Source: Anaerolineales bacterium
GTDB taxonomy: Bacteria; Chloroflexota; Anaerolineae; Anaerolineales; Villigracilaceae
Direction: 5' to 3'
Length of the DNA stretch: 64,000 nt
Assembly (NCBI GenBank): GCA_030583925.1
Contig: CP129482.1
Location: forward strand, 2,914,001-2,978,000
Positions within the stretch are counted from its first letter, which is position 1. Every line of letters begins with the position of its first letter. This document shows positions 44,476 through 52,671 of the stretch, piece after piece. Under the pieces are notes generated by a model, which was not told the origin of the DNA, did no database searches, and saw nothing but the letters and a program-made list of their open reading frames with translations. The translations under genes and the position numbers were made by a program.

Positions 44476-45450
44476 ATGACAGAAAAAAGTTATCTTGCTC
44501 TGATTTGGGAGCAGGGAAAAAAGGACACGAAAGAATATTATCACAAAGACCGCAAAGGGTGGATTTTCAATATCGGGTCTGCTCTAATCGTAGCCATTAT
44601 CAGCCCAATAGTATTTGGGGCAATGGGGCTAATAATGGCTAATCAATTAGGGTTATCTATTCTCGCCGGTCTTATTTCCGGCATACTGTTTTTGGGTTTG
44701 TGGTTTTTGATTGTTTTCATATACCATCTAGCAAACGCACCGGCAAGTTTGTTTAGAGAACAGCAACACGAGTTAGAAAAATATGGTTGGAGCAAAATCG
44801 AATTTGAAGAAGTGCCTTACTCTGTTATGAATATATCGGGTTGGGCATTGAAAATCACCAACAACAAAAGTTTTGATTTACATCGAATAGAAATACGTTT
44901 GACGGAAATCAGAGTCGATCAAAACATTTATAACAAGCCGTCAAAGGTTTATTACTTTGGAAGTATTGATTATGAAGATGAAAGATTAGTTGACCATTTT
45001 GAGACTGATAACAAAGGAATCAAACAGGGAAACGAAAGAAGTTTTGCTATAACTGGCATTATCCCGAATTTCCCTGTTCCCGTTCGTAAATTTATGACCT
45101 ATGCTGAGAGTGACCTGAAACTTCCATTCCCCGATATTTCTGTTCCCCCTCTTCCGCTCGTAGTAATTGAAATCACAATTGGCGTATATTTGAAAATTGG
45201 AGATGAAAAAATCAACCTGCCGCAAAAAATAATGAAACTTGAAGTAACGAAAGATGGCGCTATACGCATAAGAAATAATGAAGGAGAAACCGTGACCAAG
45301 AAATCCCAAAAAGAACCGACAAAGAAAGCCAAAACGCCCAAAGAGGGCATTTTGACCAAAGACGAGTTTTTGAAGGCATTGGATAAAGTTATCGGGGTCG
45401 TGAAGCCGAAGAAATCGCCCTCGAAAGGAAAGTCAAAAACATCGGAGTAA
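44476..45450 (+). CDS. IS passenger protein with two membrane helices, unknown function
   Basis: 324 residues. A cytoplasmic N-terminus is followed by two membrane helices at about 30-75 (IGSALIVAIISPIVFGAMGLIMA; SILAGLISGILFLGLWFLIVFIY). A beta-rich domain covers about 95-250, with conserved-looking ISGWALKITNNKSFDLH, as in domains that carry immunoglobulin-like or C2-like sheets. The tail is Lys-rich (KKSQKEPTKKAKTPK) with a final amphipathic helix and KPKKSPSKGKSK. No nuclease or transposition motif seen. It is A+T-rich and lies within the inverted repeats of the element, so it is cargo. Family unknown. Confidence 0.75.
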   Translation: MTEKSYLALIWEQGKKDTKEYYHKDRKGWIFNIGSALIVAIISPIVFGAMGLIMANQLGLSILAGLISGILFLGLWFLIVFIYHLANAPASLFREQQHELEKYGWSKIEFEEVPYSVMNISGWALKITNNKSFDLHRIEIRLTEIRVDQNIYNKPSKVYYFGSIDYEDERLVDHFETDNKGIKQGNERSFAITGIIPNFPVPVRKFMTYAESDLKLPFPDISVPPLPLVVIEITIGVYLKIGDEKINLPQKIMKLEVTKDGAIRIRNNEGETVTKKSQKEPTKKAKTPKEGILTKDEFLKALDKVIGVVKPKKSPSKGKSKTSE

Positions 45451-46291
45451 CGTCGTCGCGGTGATTGTAGCGGAAGGCGTATTCGTCAAGGTAGTGTTGC
45501 AGGTACTTCGCAGAGACCGCATGATAGACGCCTCTAATTCCGTTCTTTGTCTGTGACCAGAACCCTTCAATGGTATTCGTATGAGCATTGCCCAAAACGT
45601 AAATCTTCTCAGCATGGGGAACGCTGTCATGCTTGTATCCCATCGCTGGCAGGGCATTGTAAATGTTGAACTCGTCGGAGTAGACTTGCGTACCCTTTTC
45701 GATGTTATTGGCTACAATCGGCATGATGGTATGGCGGCGCACGTTGGCAACTTTGCGGGCTTCGAGTTTGCCGCCGCGTTGCACCATCCCGAATACAGCA
45801 GTTTTGTTTTCAGAACCGCGTCCGCGTGTGCCGCCGCGCATCTTGCCGCCAAAGTAAGACTCGTCTACTTCCACCTCGCCCATAAATGGATCGAAATCTT
45901 CGGAGAGAATATCGCGCACTTCTTTGCACATTCTCCAAGCGGTTTTATAGGTGACACCCGTCTCACGTTGAATCTGTTTGGCAGAAATCCCGCCGCGTGT
46001 TTGCGCCATGAGGTAAATCACGTAGAACCAAATGGTCAACGGGGTAGGGGACTTGTGGAACACCGTATTGGCAGTCGGGGAAATGTTGAATCCGCAATGG
46101 TCGCACGAGTACGATTTTCTTCCGCTATCGCGGTGAAACAAACTATTCTTACCGCACTTCGGGCAATCAATACGCTCAGGGAACTTCTTATAGCGGATGT
46201 AATCCAAGCACACGTCATCATTTGGAAACATCTGCTGGAAGTCTTTGAGCGTGAATTTCATCATCGGCGATTTTTTGGTCTTGGTAGTCAT
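45389..46291 (-). CDS. IS1595-family transposase
   Basis: 300 residues. The N-terminal zinc ribbon has C-P-K-C and C-D-H-C pairs (IDCPKCGKNS, YSCDHCGFNIS). A helix-turn-helix-like segment follows (ISAKQIQRETGVTYKTAWRM), then the DDE-type core: VDESYFGGK with the first Asp, QVYSDEFNIY with the second, and NTIEGFWSQTKNGIRG near the end. The length is normal and no frameshift is seen, so it is probably active. The ATG at 46291 has GGAG 8 bases upstream and a TATACT hexamer at about 46315-46320; an upstream TTG in frame is less likely. Confidence 0.95.
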   Translation of the reverse strand: MTTKTKKSPMMKFTLKDFQQMFPNDDVCLDYIRYKKFPERIDCPKCGKNSLFHRDSGRKSYSCDHCGFNISPTANTVFHKSPTPLTIWFYVIYLMAQTRGGISAKQIQRETGVTYKTAWRMCKEVRDILSEDFDPFMGEVEVDESYFGGKMRGGTRGRGSENKTAVFGMVQRGGKLEARKVANVRRHTIMPIVANNIEKGTQVYSDEFNIYNALPAMGYKHDSVPHAEKIYVLGNAHTNTIEGFWSQTKNGIRGVYHAVSAKYLQHYLDEYAFRYNHRDDVTPMFLTFLSRAISSASRPR

Positions 46292-46355
46292 TGTAGGGTT
46301 CTCCAATGACCAAAAGTATACCAGATGTTCTACCCGATGTCAAGGGATACTCGCC

Positions 46356-46363
46356 AAGATGTA
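46356..46363. repeat. Target site duplication, right copy (AAGATGTA)
   Basis: Second copy of the 8-base direct repeat that flanks the IS1595-type element. Continuing from here the oxidoreductase frame is restored. Confidence 0.9.
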
Positions 46364-47071
46364 AAACGGTTCAAGAAAGGCGATCAGGTTTTTGGATATC
46401 CTGGTCTGAGTTTTGGCGCCTATGCAGAGTATGCCTGCCTGCCCGAAACCGGAGCGGTAGCGCTCAAACCTGTCAACCTGAGCTATGAAGAGGCAGTTAC
46501 CTTGCCATACGGGGCGATCATGACAACGAGTCTGCTGGAGAAGGCAAACATTCAGTGCGGACAGAAAGTTCTCATCAACGGCGCATCGGGCGGCATCGGC
46601 TCGATGGCGGTCCAACTCGCCAAATATTACGGTGCGGAAGTGACGGGCGTGTGCGGCACGCCAAGGCTGGAATTCGTGAAATCCCTCGGCGCGGATAAGG
46701 TCATTGACTACACCCGGGAAGACTTCACCCAAAACGGTGAGACCTACGACCTGATCTTTGACATCCTCGGCAAGAGTTCATTTTCAAAGGTCAAACGCTC
46801 GCTCAAGCCAAACGGAATTTATCTGTTAGCCAGTTTCAAGATGAAGGCGCTACTTGATATGCTGTGGACTTCGCTCACGGGCAGCAAACAGAAGATCATC
46901 TGCGCCTTTGCAAATGAAACGCCTGAAAGCCTGACCTTCATCAAAAATCTGGTCGAAGAAAGAAAGGTGAAAGCCATCGTTGATAAATCCTTTCCGCTGG
47001 AGCAAGCCGCCGAGGCGCACTGGTATGTGGAGCAGGGTCGCAAGCAGGGGAATGTGGTCATCGCAATTTAA
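46364..47071 (+). pseudogene. Zinc-independent quinone oxidoreductase (MDR family), 3' part
   Basis: The 235 C-terminal residues of the split gene. [14 protein letters not shown] completes the GroES-like domain. The Rossmann domain follows with [26 protein letters not shown], and the family motif [28 protein letters not shown] ends it. The NAD(P)H-binding motif is intact. No catalytic zinc Cys are present, as expected for quinone-oxidoreductase-type members. Without the first 96 residues it should be inactive unless translated from a start provided by the element. Confidence 0.92.
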
Positions 47072-47428
47072 GGACAAGAGTATGGGCGGGGTAAACCTGC
47101 TCATACGGTATTCGCAGGTGAAATATGAAATCGGAAAAGATGTGGTGAGTCATGCCTTAAGTAGTTTGATAAATTCAGTAAATCACGGATTGAGGTAATT
47201 TGTGGGTAGGGATCACACAAATCGTGCCGTAAATTGTTTCAATGGTGCGGATCAACCAGCGGGTAAAGCGATGAAAGCGGAACAAGGGTACAGCGACGCG
47301 GTAAGGACCGTGCGCCATCAGGCTCGCGATCATATTTGGGATCATCCTGACCTGGGCAAAGTCACGGGAAAGCAAAGAAGAGTAGGTTTTCAATCGTTGA
47401 GAACAATGAAAAAAAAGGAAAACTACCT
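47072..47428. other. 357-base region without a recognisable gene
   Basis: Short open frames exist but have no ribosome site and no family resemblance. No strong hairpin or promoter was recognised apart from AAAAGGAAAACTACCT directly before the next gene. Confidence 0.5.
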
Positions 47429-47998
47429 ATGGATACGAAAATAATAATCATCATGGGCTATTCATATTTATATTGCTTCTTTGAAGTTTTCATAAACATA
47501 AGGCAAAGAAGCAAAAGCAAGGTTGTAACATCGAGTGATAAAAATAGTTTGAGGTTATTGTATAGCCTCATTACGGTAGGTTATGCCGTGTCATTCTCAA
47601 TAGGGGCAACCAGGATGGGGCGGATCTATGATTGGAACACCTTTTTTGCAATCGGCATGACATTGGCCGTGGCAGGGTTTGTCATCCGAATTCATTCCAT
47701 TGTGATGTTGAAACAATACTTCACTTATTCCGTTACCAAAGTGGAAAACCATAAGATCATTGAAACAGGCTTGTACAAATTCATCAGGCATCCTGGGTAT
47801 CTTGGGCAGCTGATTATATTCGCTGGAATTTCCATTTCGATATCGAATTGGTTATCCATTCTAACCATGATGATTCCCGTTACGCTTGGATATCTCTACC
47901 GTATAAAAGTAGAGGAGGCATTCATGCTTGAAGAGTTGGGAGAATCTTATTTGAATTATCAAACACGGACAAAAAGAATCATCCCGATGTTCTATTGA
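47429..47998 (+). CDS. Isoprenylcysteine carboxyl methyltransferase (ICMT)-like membrane protein
   Basis: 189 residues with about five membrane helices. The C-terminal half holds the family signature GLYKFIRHPGYLGQLI followed by the cytosolic tail motif RIKVEEAFMLEELGESY, which binds S-adenosylmethionine. Bacterial members methylate unknown small or lipid substrates because prenylated proteins are absent. The ATG is preceded by AAAAGGAAAACTACCT. It follows the split oxidoreductase after a 357-base gap. Confidence 0.88.
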   Translation: MDTKIIIIMGYSYLYCFFEVFINIRQRSKSKVVTSSDKNSLRLLYSLITVGYAVSFSIGATRMGRIYDWNTFFAIGMTLAVAGFVIRIHSIVMLKQYFTYSVTKVENHKIIETGLYKFIRHPGYLGQLIIFAGISISISNWLSILTMMIPVTLGYLYRIKVEEAFMLEELGESYLNYQTRTKRIIPMFY

Positions 47999-48060
47999 GA
48001 TACGTACAAAATGCCTTCAATAGAGTTTTCAAGAATCTAGAACAACAGAAAGAGGAAAAA

Positions 48061-48663
48061 ATGAAAAAGTTCCTTGCGTTCACAATCATGTTGATGGCAC
48101 TGACAGCCTGCGTGACACCCCGGATCCAGTCATCCGAACCAACTGCTACGGGTATGCCCCAGGCGAATATGCCCAACCCCGCCTCGGTCTATTGCGAACA
48201 GAACGGCGGCAAACTTGAAATCGTCACCGCCGCCGATGGCAGTCAAAGTGGACAATGTGTTTTTCCCGATGGCAGCGTTTGTGACGAGTGGGCTTACTAC
48301 CGGGGCGAGTGTGGTCTCGCAACACAGACCAACCCCACGTCTGTCATGACCGTTGAGTCAACCACAGAAGAACAAGCATCAGGCGGTTACATGCCACCGG
48401 GTACCACAGAAGAGATAGCGGATTGGTGGGGCGTCATCAAGAGTACGGAGCCTGGCGCGCAGTTCGATGATTACTTCGAGCGGCAGGATTTGGGACAGGT
48501 CATCTACTTTGGGATCGATTCTATGGACCCGGCAGTCCAATCCCAGATCGAGTCCCTGCGCGACAGTGGCAAGATCGTCCACCTTTATGGAACTTTAGTC
48601 AGCAATGTGCCGGACTACAACGGTTCACAGGTCCTGGTGGATCGCATCGAGGTTGAAGAGTAA
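48061..48663 (+). CDS. DUF333-containing lipoprotein
   Basis: 200 residues. The signal peptide MKKFLAFTIMLMALTAC ends in a lipobox (LTAC) with C17 as the lipidated residue. A Ser/Thr/Pro linker follows, then the DUF333 motif NPASVYCEQNGGKLEIV...CVFPDGSVCDEWAYYRGEC (broken here), with four Cys. The C-terminal half (about 115-200) contains VIYFGIDSMDP and HLYGTLVSNVPDYNGSQVLVDRIE, an OB-like beta domain. AGAGGAAAAA precedes the ATG at 48061. Confidence 0.85.
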   Translation: MKKFLAFTIMLMALTACVTPRIQSSEPTATGMPQANMPNPASVYCEQNGGKLEIVTAADGSQSGQCVFPDGSVCDEWAYYRGECGLATQTNPTSVMTVESTTEEQASGGYMPPGTTEEIADWWGVIKSTEPGAQFDDYFERQDLGQVIYFGIDSMDPAVQSQIESLRDSGKIVHLYGTLVSNVPDYNGSQVLVDRIEVEE

Positions 48664-48751
48664 CCCTCGAACACAAAAATATCCGAGTTCACCCATCGTG
48701 CAGGTGAACTCGGAAGTTCGGGCCTGCAGGACATTTCCAGGAGGTATCAGG

Positions 48752-49168
48752 ATGGATTTGCTCGTAAAGATCTTGGTGACAATTGGCAGCAGCGCGTCCA
48801 TTGGCTTTGGGATATGGCACTTCTTCGTACCCGGGGCATGGAACTGGTATTCCTATATCGATGCCCGGGCAACCGAGTTGATCGTTGCTGTGCGGGCCAT
48901 TAATGTGTTCTTTTCGCTGTCGCTGGTCTTGTTCGGTTTGTTGAATATGCTGTTTGTCCATGGAAGCAGGGCAAATCGCTATGCGATCATTGTCCTGCTG
49001 GCCGCAACCTGTATTCTATGGCTGACGAGGCTGGTGTTCCAGATCGTTTCCCCGCAAGGCTCGATCAACCCCATTCTACAATATGGAATGTTGGCAGCAT
49101 TTGCCTTGATAGCACTCTGCTACCTGGTCTCGCTCTTTGTTGTGGCGCTGCAAAAGATGCCTTTCTAA
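48752..49168 (+). CDS. Small four-helix membrane protein, unknown function
   Basis: 138 residues with four hydrophobic helices: KILVTIGSSASIGFGIWHFF, AINVFFSLSLVLFGLLNMLF, AIIVLLAATCILWLTRLVF, AAFALIALCYLVSLFVVAL. The compact four-helix layout resembles DoxX-like or DUF4149-like families but lacks a clear signature. AGGAGG lies about 8 bases before the ATG. The next gene follows after 16 bases. Confidence 0.75.
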   Translation: MDLLVKILVTIGSSASIGFGIWHFFVPGAWNWYSYIDARATELIVAVRAINVFFSLSLVLFGLLNMLFVHGSRANRYAIIVLLAATCILWLTRLVFQIVSPQGSINPILQYGMLAAFALIALCYLVSLFVVALQKMPF

Positions 49169-49184
49169 CCGGAAGGAAGTTCCC

Positions 49185-49856
49185 GTGGAAAATAAACTCA
49201 TCTTCATCGGCGCGCTGGGCGCGTTCTTCCTGGCAACTGCCGCCACTCTTGTCTCGGACATGCACGGGATCGGGGATTGGTTTATCTCATCTCTCCAGAC
49301 AAGAAAGCTGGCGCTGAATCCAGCATCTATTTACGGCGCGCCGTACACCATCGCGGGTTATTTTGGCGAACCTTTGCTCATCCTCTCCATCGCCATGTTG
49401 ACAGCCGGTCTCTACGGAAGTTGGTTGAAATACCACAACTCCATTGCGCTAATTGCCATGAGCATCGGCATTTTGTATATTCTGGAAAGACTCTTCTGGA
49501 GTTACGTCACCGTCAATTTCGCTAGCAGCATACAAAGCCATTCAATCATCAATGATTACTCCGCTTTGACACAAGCAGGTTTTCTGAAAGGGCTTGGCGC
49601 GTTGTTTGGAGGGCTGATCGGCGGCTTTGGATTTTCAATCGCGCTCACCGTCCTTTTCTTCAGCCTCCGCAACTCCTACGGCATTACCGGGGGGTTGATC
49701 GTCCTTGTCGCCATGTTGATCGGTATGCCAGCAAAAATTTATTTCATGAATCACGTTTCTACCGTGGCGCTGATCACTTTCATCATCAGCATGGTCGTCA
49801 AGAATTTCGGGATTGTCTTTATGGGAGTGGGATTATTGACAGAATCATTGAAGTAA
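49185..49856 (+). CDS. Multi-pass membrane protein, unknown function
   Basis: 223 residues from a GTG start with AAGGAAG upstream (spacing 6). Six or seven hydrophobic helices; the loop YGAPYTIAGYFGEPLL and the helix GLIGGFGFSIALTVLFFSL are typical of DUF4386-like proteins, but the match is weak. It ends the plus-strand run that begins after the MalT-like regulator. Confidence 0.7.
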   Translation: MENKLIFIGALGAFFLATAATLVSDMHGIGDWFISSLQTRKLALNPASIYGAPYTIAGYFGEPLLILSIAMLTAGLYGSWLKYHNSIALIAMSIGILYILERLFWSYVTVNFASSIQSHSIINDYSALTQAGFLKGLGALFGGLIGGFGFSIALTVLFFSLRNSYGITGGLIVLVAMLIGMPAKIYFMNHVSTVALITFIISMVVKNFGIVFMGVGLLTESLK

Positions 49857-49969
49857 AAAGTTCTGGTTAATGGTGAAAGCGCTAGCAGAGCGGCGCCGTG
49901 ATCGTAAATCTTCGTTCCTTTGTTGGATAGAGTGTCCTGATATAAGACAGATCAGGTAATGGGCTTTGA

Positions 49970-50842
49970 TTATATTGACTTGAGACCAAGCGCTTTATAT
50001 CCATTGGCGTTCTGCGATAATCTCATTGCGAGCAGGGCGACGCCCCAACTGAGCGTTGCGGACATCCAGGGATACAATTCGACTGAGGCGAGGAAGAGTC
50101 CAGTGACGCCAATGGAGGCGTGGAACAGGAGGGCAAGAAGTAAACTCCCCTGTGTGTTTTTGTACACCCATTCAAACAGAACTGAAGTGGCGACCAGTTC
50201 AAGATAATGCCAGACAATGAAAGTTTCCTGGGCGGCGTTGCCTTTGGTTAGCCAAAGCGGCAGATGCCATAATCCCCACAACAATCCCAGAAGGATGCCA
50301 GCCCGCCAACTGCCGTGTTGGAAACGCATGCGCGGTAAAGCGTACCCACGCCAGCCGGGTTCTTCTCCCATTGAACTACCAAAAAGCAATTGTTGGAAAA
50401 AGAAAAAGGGTAAAAAGATAAACGGACTGAGATTGGCGAGCGCAGGCGGAAGATCTGCAAAGACTTCTACAAATGGCAGCTGTGTAAAATCAGGCGCTGG
50501 GCTACCGAGCAGGATCGAACCGACGGTCACAGTCAAGGAGAGACTCGAAGCCCATAGCAACACGAACAGATACCAGCGGAGTCCGACCCGCCACGTCAAC
50601 AGGCGCTTGAGCCAGTCGCGGAAACCTGGTTTGCCATCATAGATCGCAATTGTGATCAACGCCGCCAAGGACGGACCAATCGCTCCCAGCAACCCGCTCA
50701 ATGTTGGGGCAATCTTGAATGCGATGAGATCGTGCGAACCCAGTAAGGCGGGCATCCACACTGCCCAGGAGATCAAAAAAGACAGTGTAAAAAACACGAT
50801 CAACGAGCGAGGTTTGGGTGATATTGAAGTTAGAGGGTTCAT
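49970..50842 (-). CDS. CPBP family intramembrane metalloprotease
   Basis: 290 residues, eight hydrophobic helices. The CPBP (CAAX protease and bacteriocin-processing) signature is EEPGWRGYALPRM, with the catalytic Glu pair, then GLLWGLWHLPLWL supplying the His, and LLFHASIGVTG the last motif. Related proteins process bacteriocins or confer self-immunity to them. The ATG at 50842 has AGGA 9 bases upstream; a longer frame lacks a site. It follows the DUF4386 gene on the same strand by 52 bases. Confidence 0.9.
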   Translation of the reverse strand: MNPLTSISPKPRSLIVFFTLSFLISWAVWMPALLGSHDLIAFKIAPTLSGLLGAIGPSLAALITIAIYDGKPGFRDWLKRLLTWRVGLRWYLFVLLWASSLSLTVTVGSILLGSPAPDFTQLPFVEVFADLPPALANLSPFIFLPFFFFQQLLFGSSMGEEPGWRGYALPRMRFQHGSWRAGILLGLLWGLWHLPLWLTKGNAAQETFIVWHYLELVATSVLFEWVYKNTQGSLLLALLFHASIGVTGLFLASVELYPWMSATLSWGVALLAMRLSQNANGYKALGLKSI

Positions 50843-50894
50843 TGGTTCATTCCTAACAGTCTGAACGTCAAACATGGCGCGACTCATCGTTTTG

Positions 50895-51575
50895 CTATGC
50901 CATTTCCTTGTTCAACAGCGCTCTGCCCAACCCAAATGACCAGGGGATGCCAAGAACCAAAACAAAGATTCCGAGCGGGGGCAGGAGGCTTAGACCGCCC
51001 ATTGCCAATCCAAGATAGTTAATCCATCGTGGCAGGCGGTTCGTTTTCAAGGATGCCCAACTGATCAGCAAATACCATAAACCATTGACGAGGATCACAG
51101 CCATTCCCAACAGATTGATTAATCCGTTCAATGACCCTTGCACAGCTAAGTCTGCTGTTCCTCGGCGGTCGAGCAACATGGATGGCAGGGAATTCAGCCC
51201 GGTTTGTTCCTGAGGAACATTTACGGCTTGTGTCACGAGAGCCAGACTCAATCCAGCGTTGATCAGTAGGCATATTACAGATAGGAAACCAAAACAGGAG
51301 GTGGTTTGAATCAACCTGGGAAAATCGTTCTGCAATCGGCTGTGGAAAACCAAAATTAAGACAACGGCAATCCCAGCGGAGACAACCTTTAACGCATCTT
51401 GAACGATTAATGGAATTGGATTACGGACAGCAAGCTCCATCAGTTTGTTTGGGTCGGCAAGCGCGGCTGCACCAATAAACCCAAGCGCGACGATGAGAGT
51501 TACCGTCGTGACAGCCACGTTAATCAATGCGGCTGTTCCGCCAATTTGTTGAAGCTTAATCTGATGTCTTTGCAT
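50895..51575 (-). CDS. DUF4386 family membrane protein
   Basis: 226 residues, six or seven membrane helices. The opening QIGGTAALINVAVTTVTLIV and the late LWYLLISWASLKTNRLPRWINYLGLAMG correspond to the DUF4386 pattern, here shared most closely with the gene at 42601. AGGAAC precedes the ATG. Together with the CPBP protease it forms a two-gene unit. Function unknown. Confidence 0.8.
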   Translation of the reverse strand: MQRHQIKLQQIGGTAALINVAVTTVTLIVALGFIGAAALADPNKLMELAVRNPIPLIVQDALKVVSAGIAVVLILVFHSRLQNDFPRLIQTTSCFGFLSVICLLINAGLSLALVTQAVNVPQEQTGLNSLPSMLLDRRGTADLAVQGSLNGLINLLGMAVILVNGLWYLLISWASLKTNRLPRWINYLGLAMGGLSLLPPLGIFVLVLGIPWSFGLGRALLNKEMA

Positions 51576-51828
51576 AGCTAGTTCCTGTTCTTTGGCTTGC
51601 GGTCGTGCTCGTCGCTAAAAAGCGTTTGCGCCGCGCTTTCCGGCGACTTGTCTTGAATAAGGAAAAGGCGACTGGAGATTTCTCGTTTCGATCAAACGCC
51701 GCCATTATGACATTCTTCCCACGAATGCACATTGGGCTAAAAGATTATTTCGCTTCCTTCTGGATCTGTATTTATCTTCTACATCTTGAGATGTATTTCC
51801 GCCCGTTCGCTTCCGCAAATAAAAAACC

Positions 51829-51848
51829 CTGAACATCGAGAAGTTCAG
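51829..51848 (-). terminator. Terminator after the ATPase-less kinase
   Basis: CTGAAC (51829-51834) pairs with GTTCAG (51843-51848) across an 8-base loop. On the minus strand GGTTTTTTATTTG follows. It closes the two-component operon 22 bases after the last stop codon. Confidence 0.75.
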
Positions 51849-51870
51849 AGCAGTGTAATTCGCAGGCGCG

Positions 51871-52671
51871 TCAATCGCTTTTTAAGCGCAATTGAGTTAT
51901 TTGACCGCGCATCTCCGCCAGCGCAACCTGCGTCAAGCGCTGGAGATCTTCCAATTGGCGCCGCGCTTGCGAAGGCTTGCGATCCAACAGGATTCGAGCC
52001 GACCGCGCGTTGAGGGCTATGCTGAATAAGACCTGCGAAACTGAGTCGTGCAGATCGCGAGCAATTCGATTGCGTTCGTTCATAATCGCTAAATCCTCGG
52101 CTTCAGCGGCATATTTTTGCAGTTGCTCGTGCAGGGATTCGAGGTCGTTTAGTATGGCCTGACTTTCGTTGCGGGCAAACTCGGTCTCGCGATTAATGAC
52201 GATATACGCCGCAACGCCGAAACTGCCCGCGATGGGCATCAACGCGCGAGCCAGTCCTTCCAACGCCCCAAAATGAAAGATGAGCGGTCCAGCCAGTGAG
52301 ATGGCAAAAAGTCCCGTCCATACCCAGAGGCTATTGCCGGTAAAGGTCAATGCCGCCTGAAACGCAAGCAAAACAAAAAGCGCAGCCGCGGCGCCCAGTT
52401 CAGGGTCAAGCCAAAGCGCTAGCGCGGCAATCGCCGACTGAACCGCAAAGTATGAATGTAAAAACCCAAAACGGAGAGATCGTAACCGCATCATAACGGT
52501 AAATAGAATCAGATAGGCGACTCTCAACCCCAAAGACCAGAGACGATGCTCAGGTTGGATTGGAGAAAACAAGGCTTGTGAAAACTCCGCAACAATAACC
52601 AGATAAGCGGCTATGACGGATATTCCCCCAAAACGAAAAGGCGCAACGGACTGAGAGGAGCGTGAGGTCAT
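51871..52671 (-). CDS. NarL-type sensor kinase lacking the HATPase domain
   Basis: 266 residues. Five or six membrane helices fill about 15-175. A coiled linker is followed by a HisKA_3 dimerisation helix with H208 in ERNRIARDLHDSVSQ. The protein stops directly after that helix (RGQITQLRLKSD), so the ATP-binding HATPase_c domain is missing. The terminator 22 bases on shows that no further coding sequence follows. The start ATG overlaps the stop of the response-regulator gene (ATGA). It could be phosphorylated in trans by the complete kinase at 53344, act as a signal-binding partner in a heterodimer, or be a recent truncation. Confidence 0.85.
   Translation of the reverse strand: MTSRSSQSVAPFRFGGISVIAAYLVIVAEFSQALFSPIQPEHRLWSLGLRVAYLILFTVMMRLRSLRFGFLHSYFAVQSAIAALALWLDPELGAAAALFVLLAFQAALTFTGNSLWVWTGLFAISLAGPLIFHFGALEGLARALMPIAGSFGVAAYIVINRETEFARNESQAILNDLESLHEQLQKYAAEAEDLAIMNERNRIARDLHDSVSQVLFSIALNARSARILLDRKPSQARRQLEDLQRLTQVALAEMRGQITQLRLKSD

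Larger units (their letters stand above)
44431..46355. mobile_element. Complete IS1595-family insertion element with passenger gene (1925 bp)
   Basis: Terminal inverted repeats of 25 bases match at 21 positions. The left end begins GGCGAGTAT, and the reverse complement of the right end begins GGCGAGTAT as well and continues to CATCGGGTA in both. It carries an IS1595-type transposase on the minus strand and a convergent passenger gene whose end overlaps the transposase end by 62 bases. Direct repeats of 8 bases flank it. The passenger gene is clearly more A+T-rich than the surrounding chromosome, in keeping with an external origin. Confidence 0.95.

Noticed and set aside
47202..47444. 80-codon frame in the gap before the ICMT-like gene
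   Set aside because: No ribosome site, no family resemblance, and its end overlaps the start of the ICMT-like gene in another frame.
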